Positions 1 to 12,600 of a DNA stretch of 64,000 bases are shown here, piece by piece. Made by a program: the position numbers and the translations under genes. How positions within the stretch are numbered: the stretch's first letter is position 1; every line of letters starts with the position of its first letter. Origin of the DNA: Trebouxia sp. TZW2008 (Eukaryota > Chlorophyta > Trebouxiophyceae > Trebouxiales > Trebouxiaceae). The stretch spans positions 1 through 64,000 of the forward strand of contig BDIU01000259.1 of assembly GCA_002118135.1 (NCBI GenBank), read 5' to 3'. The notes under the pieces are model-generated. The model worked only from the letters and a program-made list of their open reading frames with translations. It was not told the origin of the DNA and did no database searches.

Positions 1-1616
1 AGGACTGCAACTGACAAGAGAGCTGTCACCTTGGTAGCATACGAGGCAGTCACGCAGCAAGCCGCATATGCTTGTCTGGCCCATATCATCTTGCATTACA
101 GTTGTACAGCGTGACTCACAAGCAGCGCGATGCCCTCACCAAGCCAGGCTGACTTCAGCTATGCTTCATATGCATGCTGAACCTGCAGTCATGTGCTGTT
201 GTGTGGCTTTGATGGCATGCTCGTGTGCAAGGTCTGAGCAACTCTTCACATGCTCTGCAATGTGCCGAGTTGCAGGCATGCACAGCTGCGTCCTGTCCAA
301 GACACTCATGCCAACAGCTGGCTAGAGGATTCCGGTATCACCCAGGAAGCAAGAGCACAATTTGACTTACAGACAGGGCTTGGGGCCAGCAATTGCAGCT
401 CTTTGTATTCTGTTCACCGCGCCATGCTGATTGCAGCTCCCAAAGCCATGCGCAAGCCTCTGGCCACACAACCCTTCCAACATCAAGCTTACCATTGCTT
501 GCGCTAGCACACTTTGATACACAATGTCTACGGAAGTGTTTTCAATCCAGCCAGGGCACTGGCTCAGCATGAGGAAGCAACCGCATGTCACAGCTCTAGT
601 GTGCAGCTTGCATCTGAGACGGCAACTCCTGTTCTGCTCACAATTTGCTTTTTCATCAGGCATTGGCTGCTGTTGCATGTTGCCTTTGAGTGCAGTCAGT
701 GCATTGCTGTTAGGTGTTGCCTTCATGTGCATTGGCTAGCCTGCTGCTGAATGCTGCTTTCAAATGCAAAGTGCAGTGTCCTGCCCTTGTTTTGCAGTCA
801 AGAGCGACTGAAAGGACCTTACTTCACAAATGTTTCCAGCTGTTGCGTTTTTATTGTGCTGCATTGTCGCGAGACATGGAGGGGCATGACCTGCCAGCGT
901 GACAACAGATGAGCGTTGATGAAATGCAACAGCAAGCAGGGCACTGCGCTACTGGTTCAAGTAACATTGATGTCATGCTGTTCGCATGGCTGTGTTCTTA
1001 GATATAAGGGTACTGCGTTGCATTGCAGAACTTTCATCATCCTTTGCTGGAGATGTCCCTTGGCATGCAGGCATGTTCATTGTGGTCCCTGACCAAGACA
1101 CAATTTGAGTATGGCAGGTGCCTAAGTCCCTTGAGGACTGCTGCTCAACCCATTTCTTGTGCACAGGCAGAGTTGTTGGTAGCAGCAACACCTCACAAAT
1201 CATGCAAAAGCTACTTTGCAGAAGTGTGGTGTCATGTACATTCAATTGCTGCGTTGTACTTGATCACGCGGTGAGGATATGTACATGTACACAGCAGTTG
1301 AGGAGCTCTGCTGTAGCTGGCAACTTCACATGAACTAGATTTTCAAATTGAAAAGTCAGGAGCATTGAGTCCGCCTAACGCTTCAAACACTAATGGCTGT
1401 TCCAACAATATAGTACAAAGGTCCCGCTTTGCAGCAGGCATAACTAGTGTGCTGTACAGCAAAGCTCTGTGACTGTAGTAGAAAATGTATACCATTATAA
1501 CGCATACTACTATGCTCAAGTACTCTGTGAAAACCAGATCAGTGGTACAACAAGTGTTAGCTACAGCAAGGTGAAGACATGGCTGTCTTGAAGTCACACT
1601 GCCCAACAGCCAGCAG
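1..1616. other. No recognisable gene
   Basis: I see no coding exon here that I can support. The stretch is rich in TGC/CATG words and open frames are short and unlike proteins. It lies downstream of the stop codon of the DOMON/b561 gene, so part of it is probably that gene's 3' UTR. Confidence 0.4.
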
Positions 1617-4600
1617 TCAATGTTTTGCTTGAAGAAACTGCGTTTCTGCCTTTCGAGCCCGACAGTAGTTAATAGAAGTCCCTGCCAAAGCAGCTGCAAG
1701 AATCACAGCTATGTATGCGATGTAGCCAGCCACAAACTTGTGCAAGCCACCAGGACGGCCAACACATAAGCCCACAAAGACATTGCTGACTGCCAGCAGC
1801 ATGGTTGAGAGTCCCAGAAGCCTGCATATGCATAAGCTATGTGTGATCTATCTCAGAGTCCCACAGCATTTACCACAACATTTGCTTGACATTCAGCGAT
1901 TGACACCAGCTTAGAGGAGATGTCAACTTGACATAAGCACACATCTCACAGTCGTCTGTGGCTGCATGTGACACATTTCTACTGTATGCAGAAGGATCAC
2001 ACGGCAAGCTGCAGCGATTGGCTTGACCAGCATTATTGATGAAAGTAGCACATGTGCTTGCATAAATTGAGAAACCGTGCTATGCAGGACCATGCACATA
2101 TGACAATACGCATGCCATGCAAGCCTACAACAATCAATCTATAGCAACATCATATACAGTCTGCAAGGCACTGCTACGCAGCTGAGCACACAGTTGAAGT
2201 GTGAGTTGTGGACAGGCAGGGCAAGACAGAAGCAAACACTATGCTTGAGCCAACCTGTGAAACCAAGCCCACTGTAGACGCCATCGAGCTCCCTTCTGTA
2301 CCCGTGCGAAGCCAAACAACAGTTGCAACAGGGCTGCAGCCACAATCGTATACCCAATAGCTTTGTGGTCACGCACAAGTGCACCTGGTTTGGCATGACC
2401 AAGCCGCAACCCAAACACAAAGCCCGCAATTCCCAGACATAGGCCCAGTATCTGCGTTGACAAATGTATTCACTGCAGACTGCATCATCAGTCAACAAAC
2501 CATGAGCAGAATGCAGCCCATTTAAACGCAGCAACACAAGCTTTGGTCTGACTGGCGTACTAGTGCTGGCACAGCTCTTCTGATGTAAAAGTGTGAGATA
2601 TACTCAGACATGCAGCTTTACAAGTATTGCTGCTTACTGCTTTCTGGTGGTGAATTACCTGACACGCCCGGTGCAAATGGAACCACAGAGGGTCAAGGGG
2701 CTTCATGATTCTAGCCACAAGCACCCCAAGGGGAATCAAAATGCCAAAGCCAGTGACCATCAAGATCCCATGCACCTGAACAACAATTTCAATGAACAAA
2801 TAGAAAAGCAGCTTACAATTGCGCCAAGCTAGAAATGGTTTGCCTTCTCACCAGCAGAAGTGCAGCTGGAATAGTCAGCAAAACAGCTTGTCAGCTTACT
2901 AAGCAGTGTGATACTGTTCACGTTCTCCTGAACATTACCATGACTCAAACGGTCAGTAGAACAGCTTGCCATTGACATAAGCTATGTACTAGCGCTCATA
3001 CTGTCATGGTCAGCAACCATGACTGAAATAGTTGGCAGAACAGCTTGCCATTATTACAAGCTGCATAAAATTGTTCACGCTCTCCTTGCAATGGCAAGCA
3101 ATGAAGCAGAGACCTATGACACTTCGTGACAAAACATGCTGCATCAACATTGCTCTTGCATCTTGCTAAGGCCGTTGCCTTTTGGCTGCAGCAAATTTTG
3201 CAAAGGATCAAGCATGACCGGCGACTGCACAATGCTGTACCTTGGCGTCTTGACCGTTGTTGGTGGTTTGCTCCACAGTTGAACCAGATCCAAAGTTGAT
3301 GGACGCTGCAAAGCTGTTAGAGAGAGCGTGTTGCTGCAATGTGCCGTCTGAACTGACAGGCCCTTGTGCATATCTGCAGTACAGACAATGTCATGCGTCA
3401 GCGTCACGTCACAAAGCCTGTCCGGCCGCCTTAAAGCATCAAGCTGGCACTTTGTTCAAGCAAGTTTAGGATCGCTGAAATCCTAATGATTGTGCTAGTT
3501 GACTGCAACAGATTGAAAAACATTGCATTGCAACAGCTTGAATATGTGCAGCAGCAAGCGTAACCTATGGTAGCACTGACATCTCACAGGTGGTCAAAAT
3601 GCAACAAGTCAACAGCAGTAGTGCACAGAGATGCAAGTCAATGCTAGTTGCATGCCTTGAGGACTCACATTGTTGCAACCCCTGCTGCTAGCTCTTGTGC
3701 TGTCTGAGTCATGAGTAAGGAGAACTGAGCAAAGATGCGGCCTGACGCCACACTTGCATTCATCTGAGATACTTGGAGCTTGCCAGGAGGTTGCACACTG
3801 CTGGAGCTGTAGTCAGCCAGGTAGTAGTTATCTATACTGGCACCTGCATGCCACATCACAAGAGGCTAATGATGTTACACCGCATGCACCTGAAGGACAT
3901 GTGAGGCTCTGTTACACCACTTGTTGCGCACTTAGCAACTTGCTACAAAGTGTAGCACACTAATATCAATACCGATGTTTCTGCTGCCTGCTGTACCTGA
4001 AGGGCAAACAGGGCAGGGCTTAGCAACGAGGGCAGAAGCTGCAAGTGTCACATGCTTGTTCCAACGATGAATTGGGGTTCATGTATGTATTGTCACAAAC
4101 GATTTTGATTGTACCTGAAGGACATGTGGGGCAGGGCTTTGCAATCAGGGCACTAGCGCCCTGCATCACTCCAGGCGTGGTTGGCAGCCCAAACCCTAGC
4201 CAGCCAGTAGTCACAGCTTCCATGGCGCCATGCAGCACCACAGGGGAGGAAGAAGAGTCCAGGCTCCAGTACAGCTTGGCACTGGTGGAAAATAGTAAGG
4301 CCTGACAAAGTGGATAAGCCACCATTCCTGTTGTGCTTTGCAGTACACATCCACCAGTCTGCATAGACCACAAACATATCAGACTGACCCTGGAGTTCAT
4401 TGACAAGACAGTTAGTTCATGGATGTTGAGGTGTCTACTGCTGTGCTGTGCCAGCTGATATAAATGAACGGCGGCTTGTACACTGCAGAATAGCGTTCTC
4501 TAAGAGCTGTTGATGTACCACCACCCCTGCTATGCCTTGTAGCACGTAGCCACTGGGCTGCATACACATCAAGCAGAGCTGTCTGCCGTCAACAAAATCG

Positions 4601-7600
4601 TTTTCGTTCTGGATTGTTGCATGCACTGCTAGAGGGGAGTAAGGCCTGGCAGCGGACAAGTCACTGCCCCTGGTGTGCTTTGCAGCACACAGCTGCTGGT
4701 CTGCATCAAGCAAAGCTATTTGTCACCCGCAGGACAGTTCTCATCGACGCAAGAGAAGCAGCGCAATGCTAGAGGGGAGTAAGGCCTGGCAGCGGATAGT
4801 TCACCGCCCCTGTTGTGCTTTGCAGCACACAGCTGCTGGTCTGCATCAAGCAAAGCTATCTGTCATCGGCAAACAATTGTCATTGAGGCATGAGAAGCAG
4901 TCACTTTGGACATTTCTGAAGAGTAGTGAGGCCTGACACAGGGGATTGCGGCCACTGCCCCAGCTGTGCTTTGCATGTATTTTGACTGATGCATGTACTT
5001 ACTGTTGCATTGCCAGTGGCCAAAGCTGGAGGGGCAGCTGCAGCAGGAGCTCTGTCAATGGAAGCCCCTCCACTACTGCTCACATTGACTGGAGTGCCTG
5101 ACGCACTCACATCTGACAAAGGGGTTGATAAGACAGCTGGCACTGTAGCAGCTACCACTGCAGGTGCCATGGCAGGATCACTGAGGACAGCTTTTGAGCC
5201 ACCCATCAGTGAAATGGCTAAGACGATTGTTAGACTTACTGCTCACATTGATTGGAGTGCCCAATGCATTTTCGCCAAGCAGAGGAGCTGGCAAGGTTGC
5301 AGCAGGCACTGTAGCAGGCACTGTAGCAGGCACTGTAGCAGGTACTGTAGCAGGCACTGTGACAGGCACTGCAGCAAGCGTCATGACCAGATCACCCAGG
5401 ACAGGACTTGTGCCGAACACATGTACAGTGACTGATGCATCTACTTACTGTTGCATTGCCAGTGGCGGAAGCTGGAGGGGCAGCTGCTGCAGGAACCCCT
5501 TCAATGGAAGCTCCTCCAGTGCTGCTGCCAGTGCTGCTGACATTGACTGGAGTGCTTGATGCATTTACGCCAAGCAAAGGAGATGGCAAGGCTGCAGCAG
5601 GCACTGTAGCAGGTGCTGCAGCAGGTGCTGAGGCAAGTGCTGTGGTAGGTGCTGTGGCAGGTGTTGAGGTGTTTGCTGTGGTGGGTGATAAGGAATTTGT
5701 TGTAGGTGTTGAAAGTGGAGTTGCAGTGGCTGATGCGTTTGGTGATTGGGAGCTGAGGGCAGAGCTGAGGTCCAGTGTATCGGCCACCCCTTGGTCGCCA
5801 GCATGAGCCTGCAAAATGATGTCACTTTTATCCAACAGCTCAAAGCTATGTGTCAAATGCTAAGCCAGCAGTTGAGAAGCTTGGAAAGGATGTGCTGCAG
5901 GGGGTGAGATTGGAGGGCAGTGGCTGATGCATTTTGGTGACTGACAGCTGAGTGCAGAGCTAAGGCCTTGTGTATTTGCCACCCCTTGATTGCCAGCATG
6001 AGCCTGCAAAATGATGTCAGTCTCATATATTAGCTCAAGCTATGTGTCAATTGCTCAGGCAGCAGTTGAGCAGCTGGAAGAAAGCAATTGCTGCAGGGAC
6101 TGAATTGATCGCAGGGCAGTGGCTGATGCATTTGGTGTCTAAGAGCCGAGTGCAGAGCTGAGGCCTTGTGTATCTGCCACCCCTTGATTGCCAGCATGAG
6201 CCTGCAAAATTGTGTCAGTTGCACAGCTTCCTGCTGAGCTGGACATTGCGGCACAGTTGCTGCATAGCATCACTGGACGGAGAACTATGCTTGCTTTTTG
6301 TAGGTGGTGTCAAAGCACTGAGGTACACAGCAGTGTGAGCCTAGCATGTTATCAGCTGGGAATGAAGGCCATCAGCAGAAACCGTGCTATCTGTGGCATC
6401 CTATGTATGCATATGCAGCAGCTTCTGCAGTGCACTTCAAGTAACGGCAGCAATTGTGTAAAGCAATGAAAAGCAAGTCATGCCGAGGTCTGGCATGGCA
6501 TCCATGGCAGCAGTGATGAATGCTGCAGGCACACATCAAAATGACACTACAGTAAACTCTCTTTATAACAACTGCTTTTATCACCAAGAAATTTGTCCTT
6601 ATCTTAATTTGTCCTTACTCAGAGGAAGCACTGCAGTCAGACTGCAGTGATTGATTACCAATGGCGCTGTCCATACATCGAGATTGTCCTTACATCGAGT
6701 GTACTTACAAAGCTTACAAAGAGAGTTGAGTGTACTAGACTTGCCCTGAAGATCGTGTGCTTGCCTGAATTTCCCCTTCTGAAGCTTCGCCTGTGGCATA
6801 GATTATAGCCAGGGGACTGCTTTGAAGGGCATCAGCTGTCTGATTGAGCGCAATCTCAAAGTATGCTTGCAGCCTGCCATTGCTGCTGGTCTGTGCTTGC
6901 ATGTTGAGGACAGTAAATCCGCCAGGAGGCTTCACTTGTCGACTGTCATAACCGCCAAGATAGTAGCTGTTTACAGTGGCTCCTATAAACAGCAATACAA
7001 GCATTTGCTGATGCTGTCAAGGCTGGTTGACGAGAAGTGATCAGGCAGATCTCTTAGGGAGGTAAGCTGTTTTCCCGGTAGGACTGTAAAGCCCACCAAG
7101 AAGCTTGCCAACTTTCCGGACCTCTCAGATAGCAGCTTTCAGCGCAACGCCTGTGCACAACAGCATGTCCTGACATACAACCAGGGCCATTTGATTGCGA
7201 CATACTTGGTGTTCAGGCTAGTTCATGCAAGTTGGTGATGCAATTCAGGCCACTTGCATGCAACACAATTTGTGATCAGGCTGGGTTTGTAGGAAGGCAA
7301 CAAGTTGTGCTGATGGGGGTTTGTGTCTTCTGATGTCGGCTGTCATAACCAATCAACGGAGCTGTTCACCATAGCTCATTTAAACGGTGACTCAAGCATT
7401 TGCTGATGGTGTCAAGGCTGCTTGGTTGCAGCATGAGTTAATGCTCAGGCTGGGTTCATAGCAAGGAAAAGTCGTCATGACCCGTGGGGTGAAGGGCTAC
7501 ATGTGTGCTACGATGAGGCTGTGAAGCGCTCAACTCCGCTCAGAAACGTATAGAGACAATGCAGCAGATGCAGGCTATGTGCAGGATGCAATGAAGGTGT

Positions 7601-8558
7601 AACAAGTCAGGCACAGGCACACGCAGTTGCAATCATTGGTTTCATATAGCCAGTGGAGCATTGGAGAAAGACAAGGATGATGCTTGGTAAGCATGATCCT
7701 GTTGGGCTGGGCTGCACGTGTGTCAGAACAGTGGCTACCAAGGAAACAAGCTGAGGCGCAGGTAGAGCATGAATGCACAATGATGGCACTGTTGCCCACC
7801 ATCTGGGACGGCTGAAAATGCCAACACCTACCCAAAGAACTGAGTCAGGCATGAGTCATGCATGAGCTCAATCAACACAAGGTATTGCTACCTGAGGCGC
7901 AGGTGGAGCATGATTGTACAATGATGGCGCTGCTGCCAAGCATCTGTCCAGGGCGGGCAGGGATGCCAAAGCCAGCCCAGAAGGTTGGCCAACCCAGGGA
8001 GGCTGCATCAATGGCACCATGGAGAACTGTTGGCTGGCCAGCTGATGCTGTGACTGTGTACAGCAGGTTGTAGTCTGCATCAAGGCTGGACTGCAGACTT
8101 CTACAGCCCACAAAGCTCAGCTGATTACTGCCAAAAGCAAGGGAACATGTACTGCTGGCGGTCTGTTGCAGCCGGCGCCCCTGCAGCAGTCCCAATTGCA
8201 TGTTTTGCCGCTAATGGGCGGAAACCATCTTTCTCACAGCTCCAGTGGTCTCACCTGAAGCGACCGTAAGGCACGATGCCCTGCAGACCTGCAGCACACG
8301 ATAATTTTGTGAGTACGAACAGTACGACTCCTTTCGTCATGCCGTCCGAGCGTGGTTGCATCGCAAGCGACAGCAAGCTGCTCGTTGCGTTCGCCAGCAA
8401 GGTCTCGTTGAGCAACTGCAAGGTCAAAGTATGCAAGCTTACTCTTTGTCGCCAACGCTGCCGGCCGCAAGTTTCGCAAACGGGCAGCCAATTGGGATAG
8501 CACGCGCGCTGCTCACGAATAAGATCAGCAGACAAAGCAGGCGGGCCCAGCTGAGCAT
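1617..8558 (-). CDS. DOMON-linker-DOMON-cytochrome b561 membrane protein
   Basis: Predicted trans-membrane electron carrier of the CYBDOM type: extracellular DOMON domains joined to a b561 core that moves electrons, usually from ascorbate, across a membrane. Exons, 5' to 3': 8558-8443, 8288-8255, 8180-7892, 6982-6765, 5808-5449, 4358-4115, 3843-3669, 3352-3241, 2775-2659, 2451-2255, 1821-1617; they sum to 2067 nt (688 aa). The protein starts with a signal peptide (MLSWARLLCLLILFVSSARA), then DOMON 1, a 120-residue Ala/Pro/Thr/Ser-rich linker, DOMON 2 (LYWSLDSSSSPVVLHGAMEA) and a hydrophobic b561 core. Candidate haem histidines sit in VHGILM, WFHLHR, RDHKAIGY and WFHR. One donor (after 6765) is GC, and the second exon is only 34 nt, so that part is least certain. 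Four introns contain junction echoes of the neighbouring exons. The family call is from motifs; electron donor and membrane are inferred. Confidence 0.88.
3880..4024 (-). repeat. Two echoes of the DOMON-2 exon 3' end and donor
   Basis: The real exon ends at 4115 with codons for KPCPTCPS followed by GTAC. About 120 bp further into the intron (3992-4024) the same block recurs, again with CCTTCAG|GTAC, and a shorter third copy lies at about 3884-3910 with donor GTGC. Direct orientation; diverged by point changes. Confidence 0.7.
4480..4985 (-). repeat. Four echoes of the DOMON-2 exon 5' end
   Basis: The real exon begins at 4358 (TGGCVLQSTTG). Upstream, at about 4925-4985, 4785-4850, 4655-4715 and 4485-4580, are degenerate copies reading for example TSSCVLQSTTGAV and TSSCVLQSTPGAV, each followed by an in-frame stop or drift. 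Spacing is roughly 130 bp. The two central copies are nearly identical to each other and so are the youngest. Confidence 0.8.
5004..5405 (-). repeat. Two echoes of the linker exon 3' end, one with a 12-bp minisatellite
   Basis: The linker exon (5808-5449) ends in a block containing NASSTPVNVSS and ASATGNAT followed by GTAAGT. Copies lie at about 5405-5240 (ALGTPINVSS, then GTAAGTC) and 5190-5004 (ASGTPVNVSS, ALATGNAT, then GTAAGTAC). The first copy carries about six 12-bp units encoding VPAT. Both copies keep an open frame and a good donor, so they could be cassette exons that lengthen the linker; the minimal gene model skips them. Confidence 0.7.
5900..6210 (-). repeat. Two echoes of the linker exon 5' end with acceptor
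   Basis: The real acceptor TTTTGCAG precedes AHAGDQGVADT at 5808. Copies at about 6008-5900 and 6202-6115 keep the TTTTGCAG-like acceptor and the start of the exon (AHAGNQGVA). The far copy has an in-frame TAG. Period is about 200 bp. Confidence 0.8.
6550..6732. mobile_element. MITE, pogo/Tc1-mariner type
   Basis: A 183-bp non-coding element inside an intron of the DOMON/b561 gene. It is flanked on both sides by the dinucleotide TA (6548-6549 and 6733-6734). Its ends are imperfect inverted repeats: CAGTAAACTCTCTTTATAA on the left, and CACTCAACTCTCTTTGTAAG when the right end is read on the other strand. The inside repeats TTGTCCTTA/TTGTCCTTACATCGA words in both orientations. TA duplication, the CAGT... 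terminus and the small size fit a non-autonomous pogo or mariner relative. Confidence 0.75.
7745..7830 (-). repeat. Echo of the DOMON-1 exon 3' end
   Basis: The real exon ends at 7892 with SSAIIVQSCSTCAS followed by GTAGC. A copy about 120 bp downstream reads NSAIIVHSCSTCAS, but the GT of its donor is gone (CCTCAGCTTG). It is an intronic pseudoexon. Confidence 0.8.
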
Positions 8559-9628
8559 GCCACTGAGGCACGGAAGCAGAGGGGTTCGTGAACTGCACAG
8601 TGACGGATCAACCTGAAGCTCGCTGCATTTAGGCGCTTTCTAGCCGTCCCTCTGCGCAAGAAGATCAAGCTGGATCAACTGTATGCACCAGTCAGGCGTG
8701 TCACAAGAAGCCGCTGCAGGAGACGATCCCCGGCGCAGGGGGTGTGGAGCTCGAGATGCAAGTTTGACTCTCTGGCACGTAGCTTCTGTTGACTCTCTGC
8801 CCTCGTAGCTTTACTAAATGGATAATGCAAGCAAAGTTCGCTGACTGCTGAGGGGGTTGAACTTCAGATTTTCATGTCGTGCTCAAAACGTTGCAGCTGA
8901 GCCACTCTTCACAATTTTGTGCATGGCATGGAGATCTGCCAAAGAGGCATAGTCAGGAAGGAAAGATGAGTTGCATGTGCATGAGTTGCGGCTTCCTATG
9001 ATCATCGTGCCTTTTCTGTTGTTGCTTGCTTGCAATCCATCCCGCTGTCTGCCTGTCTGCACCCCGTGCTTGATGGCTCGCCCTGCACAACTACCCCAGC
9101 TTGCTGCATAGACATCAATTTATTGCAAGAAAGACATGAGAGAGACAAAATATGAGACACAGATTGAATACAGGTGCCGTGTGCTGCAGAAACCCAGCAG
9201 TATACTAATGCACTTCATGACTGCTATGCCTTGTTGGTGCAATCTTGGTGCTTTCCAATGCTTGCAACCATGCTGTGAATGCGTTGGTCCATTGGGACAT
9301 GCACAGTCTGACATCACAGTGGACAGGCAGACCTGAGAGGGGCTACAGCTTCATCTTGCCAAGAGTAAGAGCAAGGGGACGCTCCAGCTACATAATTCAT
9401 GTGCTGGCCTGCACCATAACACATAAAGTCAAGCTCTTACATCACAGGCAAAACCCAATTTTGCAGTGCATGGCATGCTCAAAGGCATGACACATTTCAT
9501 GTCATCACACACCCACCATACAGTTCAAGCGACATCACATGGGCAACTTTGACAAAGCAGACCACACCAGATACCAGCACACTGGTCAAGCAACCAGCAA
9601 AACAACCTCTGTATATCAGCTCACTTGC
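8559..9628. other. Intergenic region
   Basis: Upstream region of the DOMON/b561 gene and downstream region of ADAT1. No exon, RNA gene or repeat that I can support. Confidence 0.5.
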
Positions 9629-12600
9629 TCAAATGCATGATGAACGAGCTACCTGCAGACTGAAGCATTCCAGCTCTTTGGGTTTGGGCATCCAGTCTGT
9701 AAACAGGCTGTTGCATTTGAGCACTTGCCACTGAGATGCATATCCTTGGCAGTCTTGCTTCAGCTGCCAGTAGCTTCTCGACCGCTCCCTTGCTTGTACA
9801 CTACTAGCAAGAGGCACCACCGTCGGAGCAATATCAACGTCATGATCCTTCCGAAATGCAGATTCTGATGTCCACTCAATTGCATCTGTCTGTGTGCCCG
9901 CCTCCTTTTCAAAAGCACTACTTGCTGTGTTCCGTTGTTCAGCATTCCTAGGTGCGTCTGATGCTGAAGTTTCTAGTAGGCTTGCCTGCTTGGTAAGGGA
10001 CAATGCTTCTGTAAGTTGGTGGTGCCATTTCAGCAGGGCGACTTTGCACAGGCGGGATGCTGTCTTCTGATTTGCCCAGGCTGATGTCTGCAGCAGACAA
10101 ATTATATGCCTGAATAACAAAATCAATGATCGTACATGCGTGTGCCGGCACAAGTGTTAGGTGTGTGTGTTGTCCAGTCCCTGTCTTGTCAGGACCAGAG
10201 CCAGTCTCAACTGCTACTCTATAGCTGTCTGTGCATTATCAATGGTATCAATGGGGACCAAGGCTTGCCGGCGTTCCAATTCCAGCGCATTTGCAGGCAT
10301 TTTGTCTTGATGGTCACTTCTTGCAATTTGTTTAGTGGGTGGTCAGAGCCTGGCTGCAGGGCTAAAGCTGCAGCCCCAGCAGAATCAACGCTGCAAGTTG
10401 CATGCCTTGCTACAGCTGCTGCTTGACTGAGCCAGTGCACCATCAGCAAGTGGTGTTATTTGCCAACCATTGCCTGCACTGTACATGATGTGATACAGAT
10501 CACAAATGGGTGAAGCATCAAGTGCAGCCAATAACAGTAACAGCAAAATGAACGTTCTCTGTCAAGGTGAAGGGTTCTTCACTTTTTTGTTGGTGCCGGC
10601 CTTCCTCCCACTGGCAGCCAGCGTCACCTCACTGCTGCCAATGTTGCCACTGCTGTCAGGCATTCTGCGATAAGCGGTGCCACTGCTGACCGCCATCTTG
10701 CCACCTCGAGCACCATTGCTGCTTACGATGCCGCAACTGCCGCTGCGACTGCTGCCAACCCTGTTGCCACTGCCACTTCGACCAGGGCCAGCAATTCTAT
10801 TGCTGCTGGTGCCACCACTGACAGCCTTGTTGCCATCGCCACGACCATTGCCACCACTACAGGTTTGCTGTGTCCATGAGGCGCTAGCTGGACCAAGCCA
10901 GTTGATGGAAACACCTGCCAGCAATCAGCAGCAGTTTGGCGTCATAATAAAGCATTGCTGCAACTACTAAACACTCTTTTGGCGACAGCTTTGATGTCCA
11001 GCAGGCTAAAACAGCATTGCATTGTCGAAGATTGTCATGCTTTAGCACACAGCAAGAACACTGAGCTTGCAAGTTTTCCTTTCTTTGCAGCTTGCATGCA
11101 TCTGGATGCCGAACCCATTAGGACAAGCCTGAATTCCCGTCAAAACAATGGCAACTCGATACTGCAACTATGCTGTTTTATCAAGGCTTGAATATATGCA
11201 CCTGAAGCAGACTTGTCATCTTGAGGAACCAGGCCCATATGCTGCAGAAGTGCAGGGGCCTCAATCACATGCACAGTAGGAGGACTCCATTGAAAGGGTG
11301 ATTGCAGTTTGCTAGCAGCCTGCTCTGTACGTCCTGCATCACGCAACTTGTTCAATCTCCATGAGCTGCCTTGCTGACTTGCTCACTAAATCATAGATGA
11401 ATCACTCCCTCACGCCTCCATATACCACTCACCCACTCGGCCTCTCGACCACTCACTTGCTCAATTTCCAACTGATCCACTTGCCTGTCAATATGAGCAC
11501 CCATTCACTCACCAGTCCTTTCACTCAGCATGCAGACCGCCTCACACCAATCACTGCAGCCTTCAATCACACGCACTATGAGAGAGCTGCACGAGAAGCA
11601 TACTTGTGGCTTGCTGGCGGCTTGTTCTTTATGCTCTGCACTACACAAGTCATATGGTCTCCCATGCGTATATGCATTAACACGTTCACACGCCTATTCA
11701 GAACAACCCCCTCCTTCCAACAGCCCACCAACTCAGCCATTCCTTCGTTCACACTCTCATGCTTGCTCGCTGACAGGCAGCTAGCGCTCAAATAAAGATT
11801 TAAAACACTTTGGCTGTTGCAGATCACCTGCAATGGCTCTGTGAAGTGCCCTCCTGACTGCAGGCAGCCTCGAACCAGGCGTGTCATCACTTTGAGGTTG
11901 CTGGCAGAGCATTGCAGAGAGTGGCAGGTTGTGCACCCTTCATGCAACTTTATGAATATGTGTTGCCAGACATCACCTGCAACGGCTCTGGTAATTGCAC
12001 TCCTGACTGCAGGCAGGCTCAATGCTTGTGTGTCATTGCTTTGAGGGTGGTGGCAGAGCAGCGCAGATGGTGGCAGGTTGTACAATACGGTCAAGGAGGA
12101 AAGGTAGATGGGTCTTCGCAGAAACTGCATCAACAGCGCTCCCTGCATGACCAAAGAAGTCTCACACAATGATAGGTGTTGAAGGCGCCTGCCCTCAAAG
12201 CATATACAGCACGGCTTACAAGTGTACTGCTCAAGAAACAGCATTGCCTAAGTGGTACAGCTGACAAGCATCAGAGCTATGGCACAGCTCTGATGCAGCT
12301 ATGCACTACGTTCAGCTGCGTTGGTGTGCTGACAGTTCTGCAGCCCAGCAAATGGTGTATGGCCAAAACTACTCAGGCAAACGCACAGAAGCCTGCTTGT
12401 TGCTTTCCTGCCAGTAAAATGCCTGCTGCCAAATATTTGCCATTAGCAAAGCAACGAGCATTCTGCTTGAGCAAATTTGGGCATGCACCATCTGCTGTGC
12501 TTTGCAACCCTTCATGCTATGCAGAGTTGTGAGCATGCAAAAAACTGTCGTATGCATAATGCTGCAGGGCATCTATCCGGGTGATCAGATCAGGAGACAT

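Noticed and set aside
5194..5806. Plus-strand Ala/Gly/Val-rich open frames as a separate repetitive protein
   Set aside because: They are the antisense of the Pro/Thr/Ala linker exon and its echoes; the minus strand has the splice sites and correct phases.
8416..8442. A 27-nt mini-intron in the first gene (GTAAGC...TTGCAG)
   Set aside because: It has good-looking ends but leads to a stop codon, whereas the longer intron to 8289 keeps the frame and reaches the DOMON exon in phase.
11396..11800. CACT-rich stretch as a satellite or coding region
   Set aside because: It lies wholly in an ADAT1 intron, has no regular period, and the frames are low complexity.
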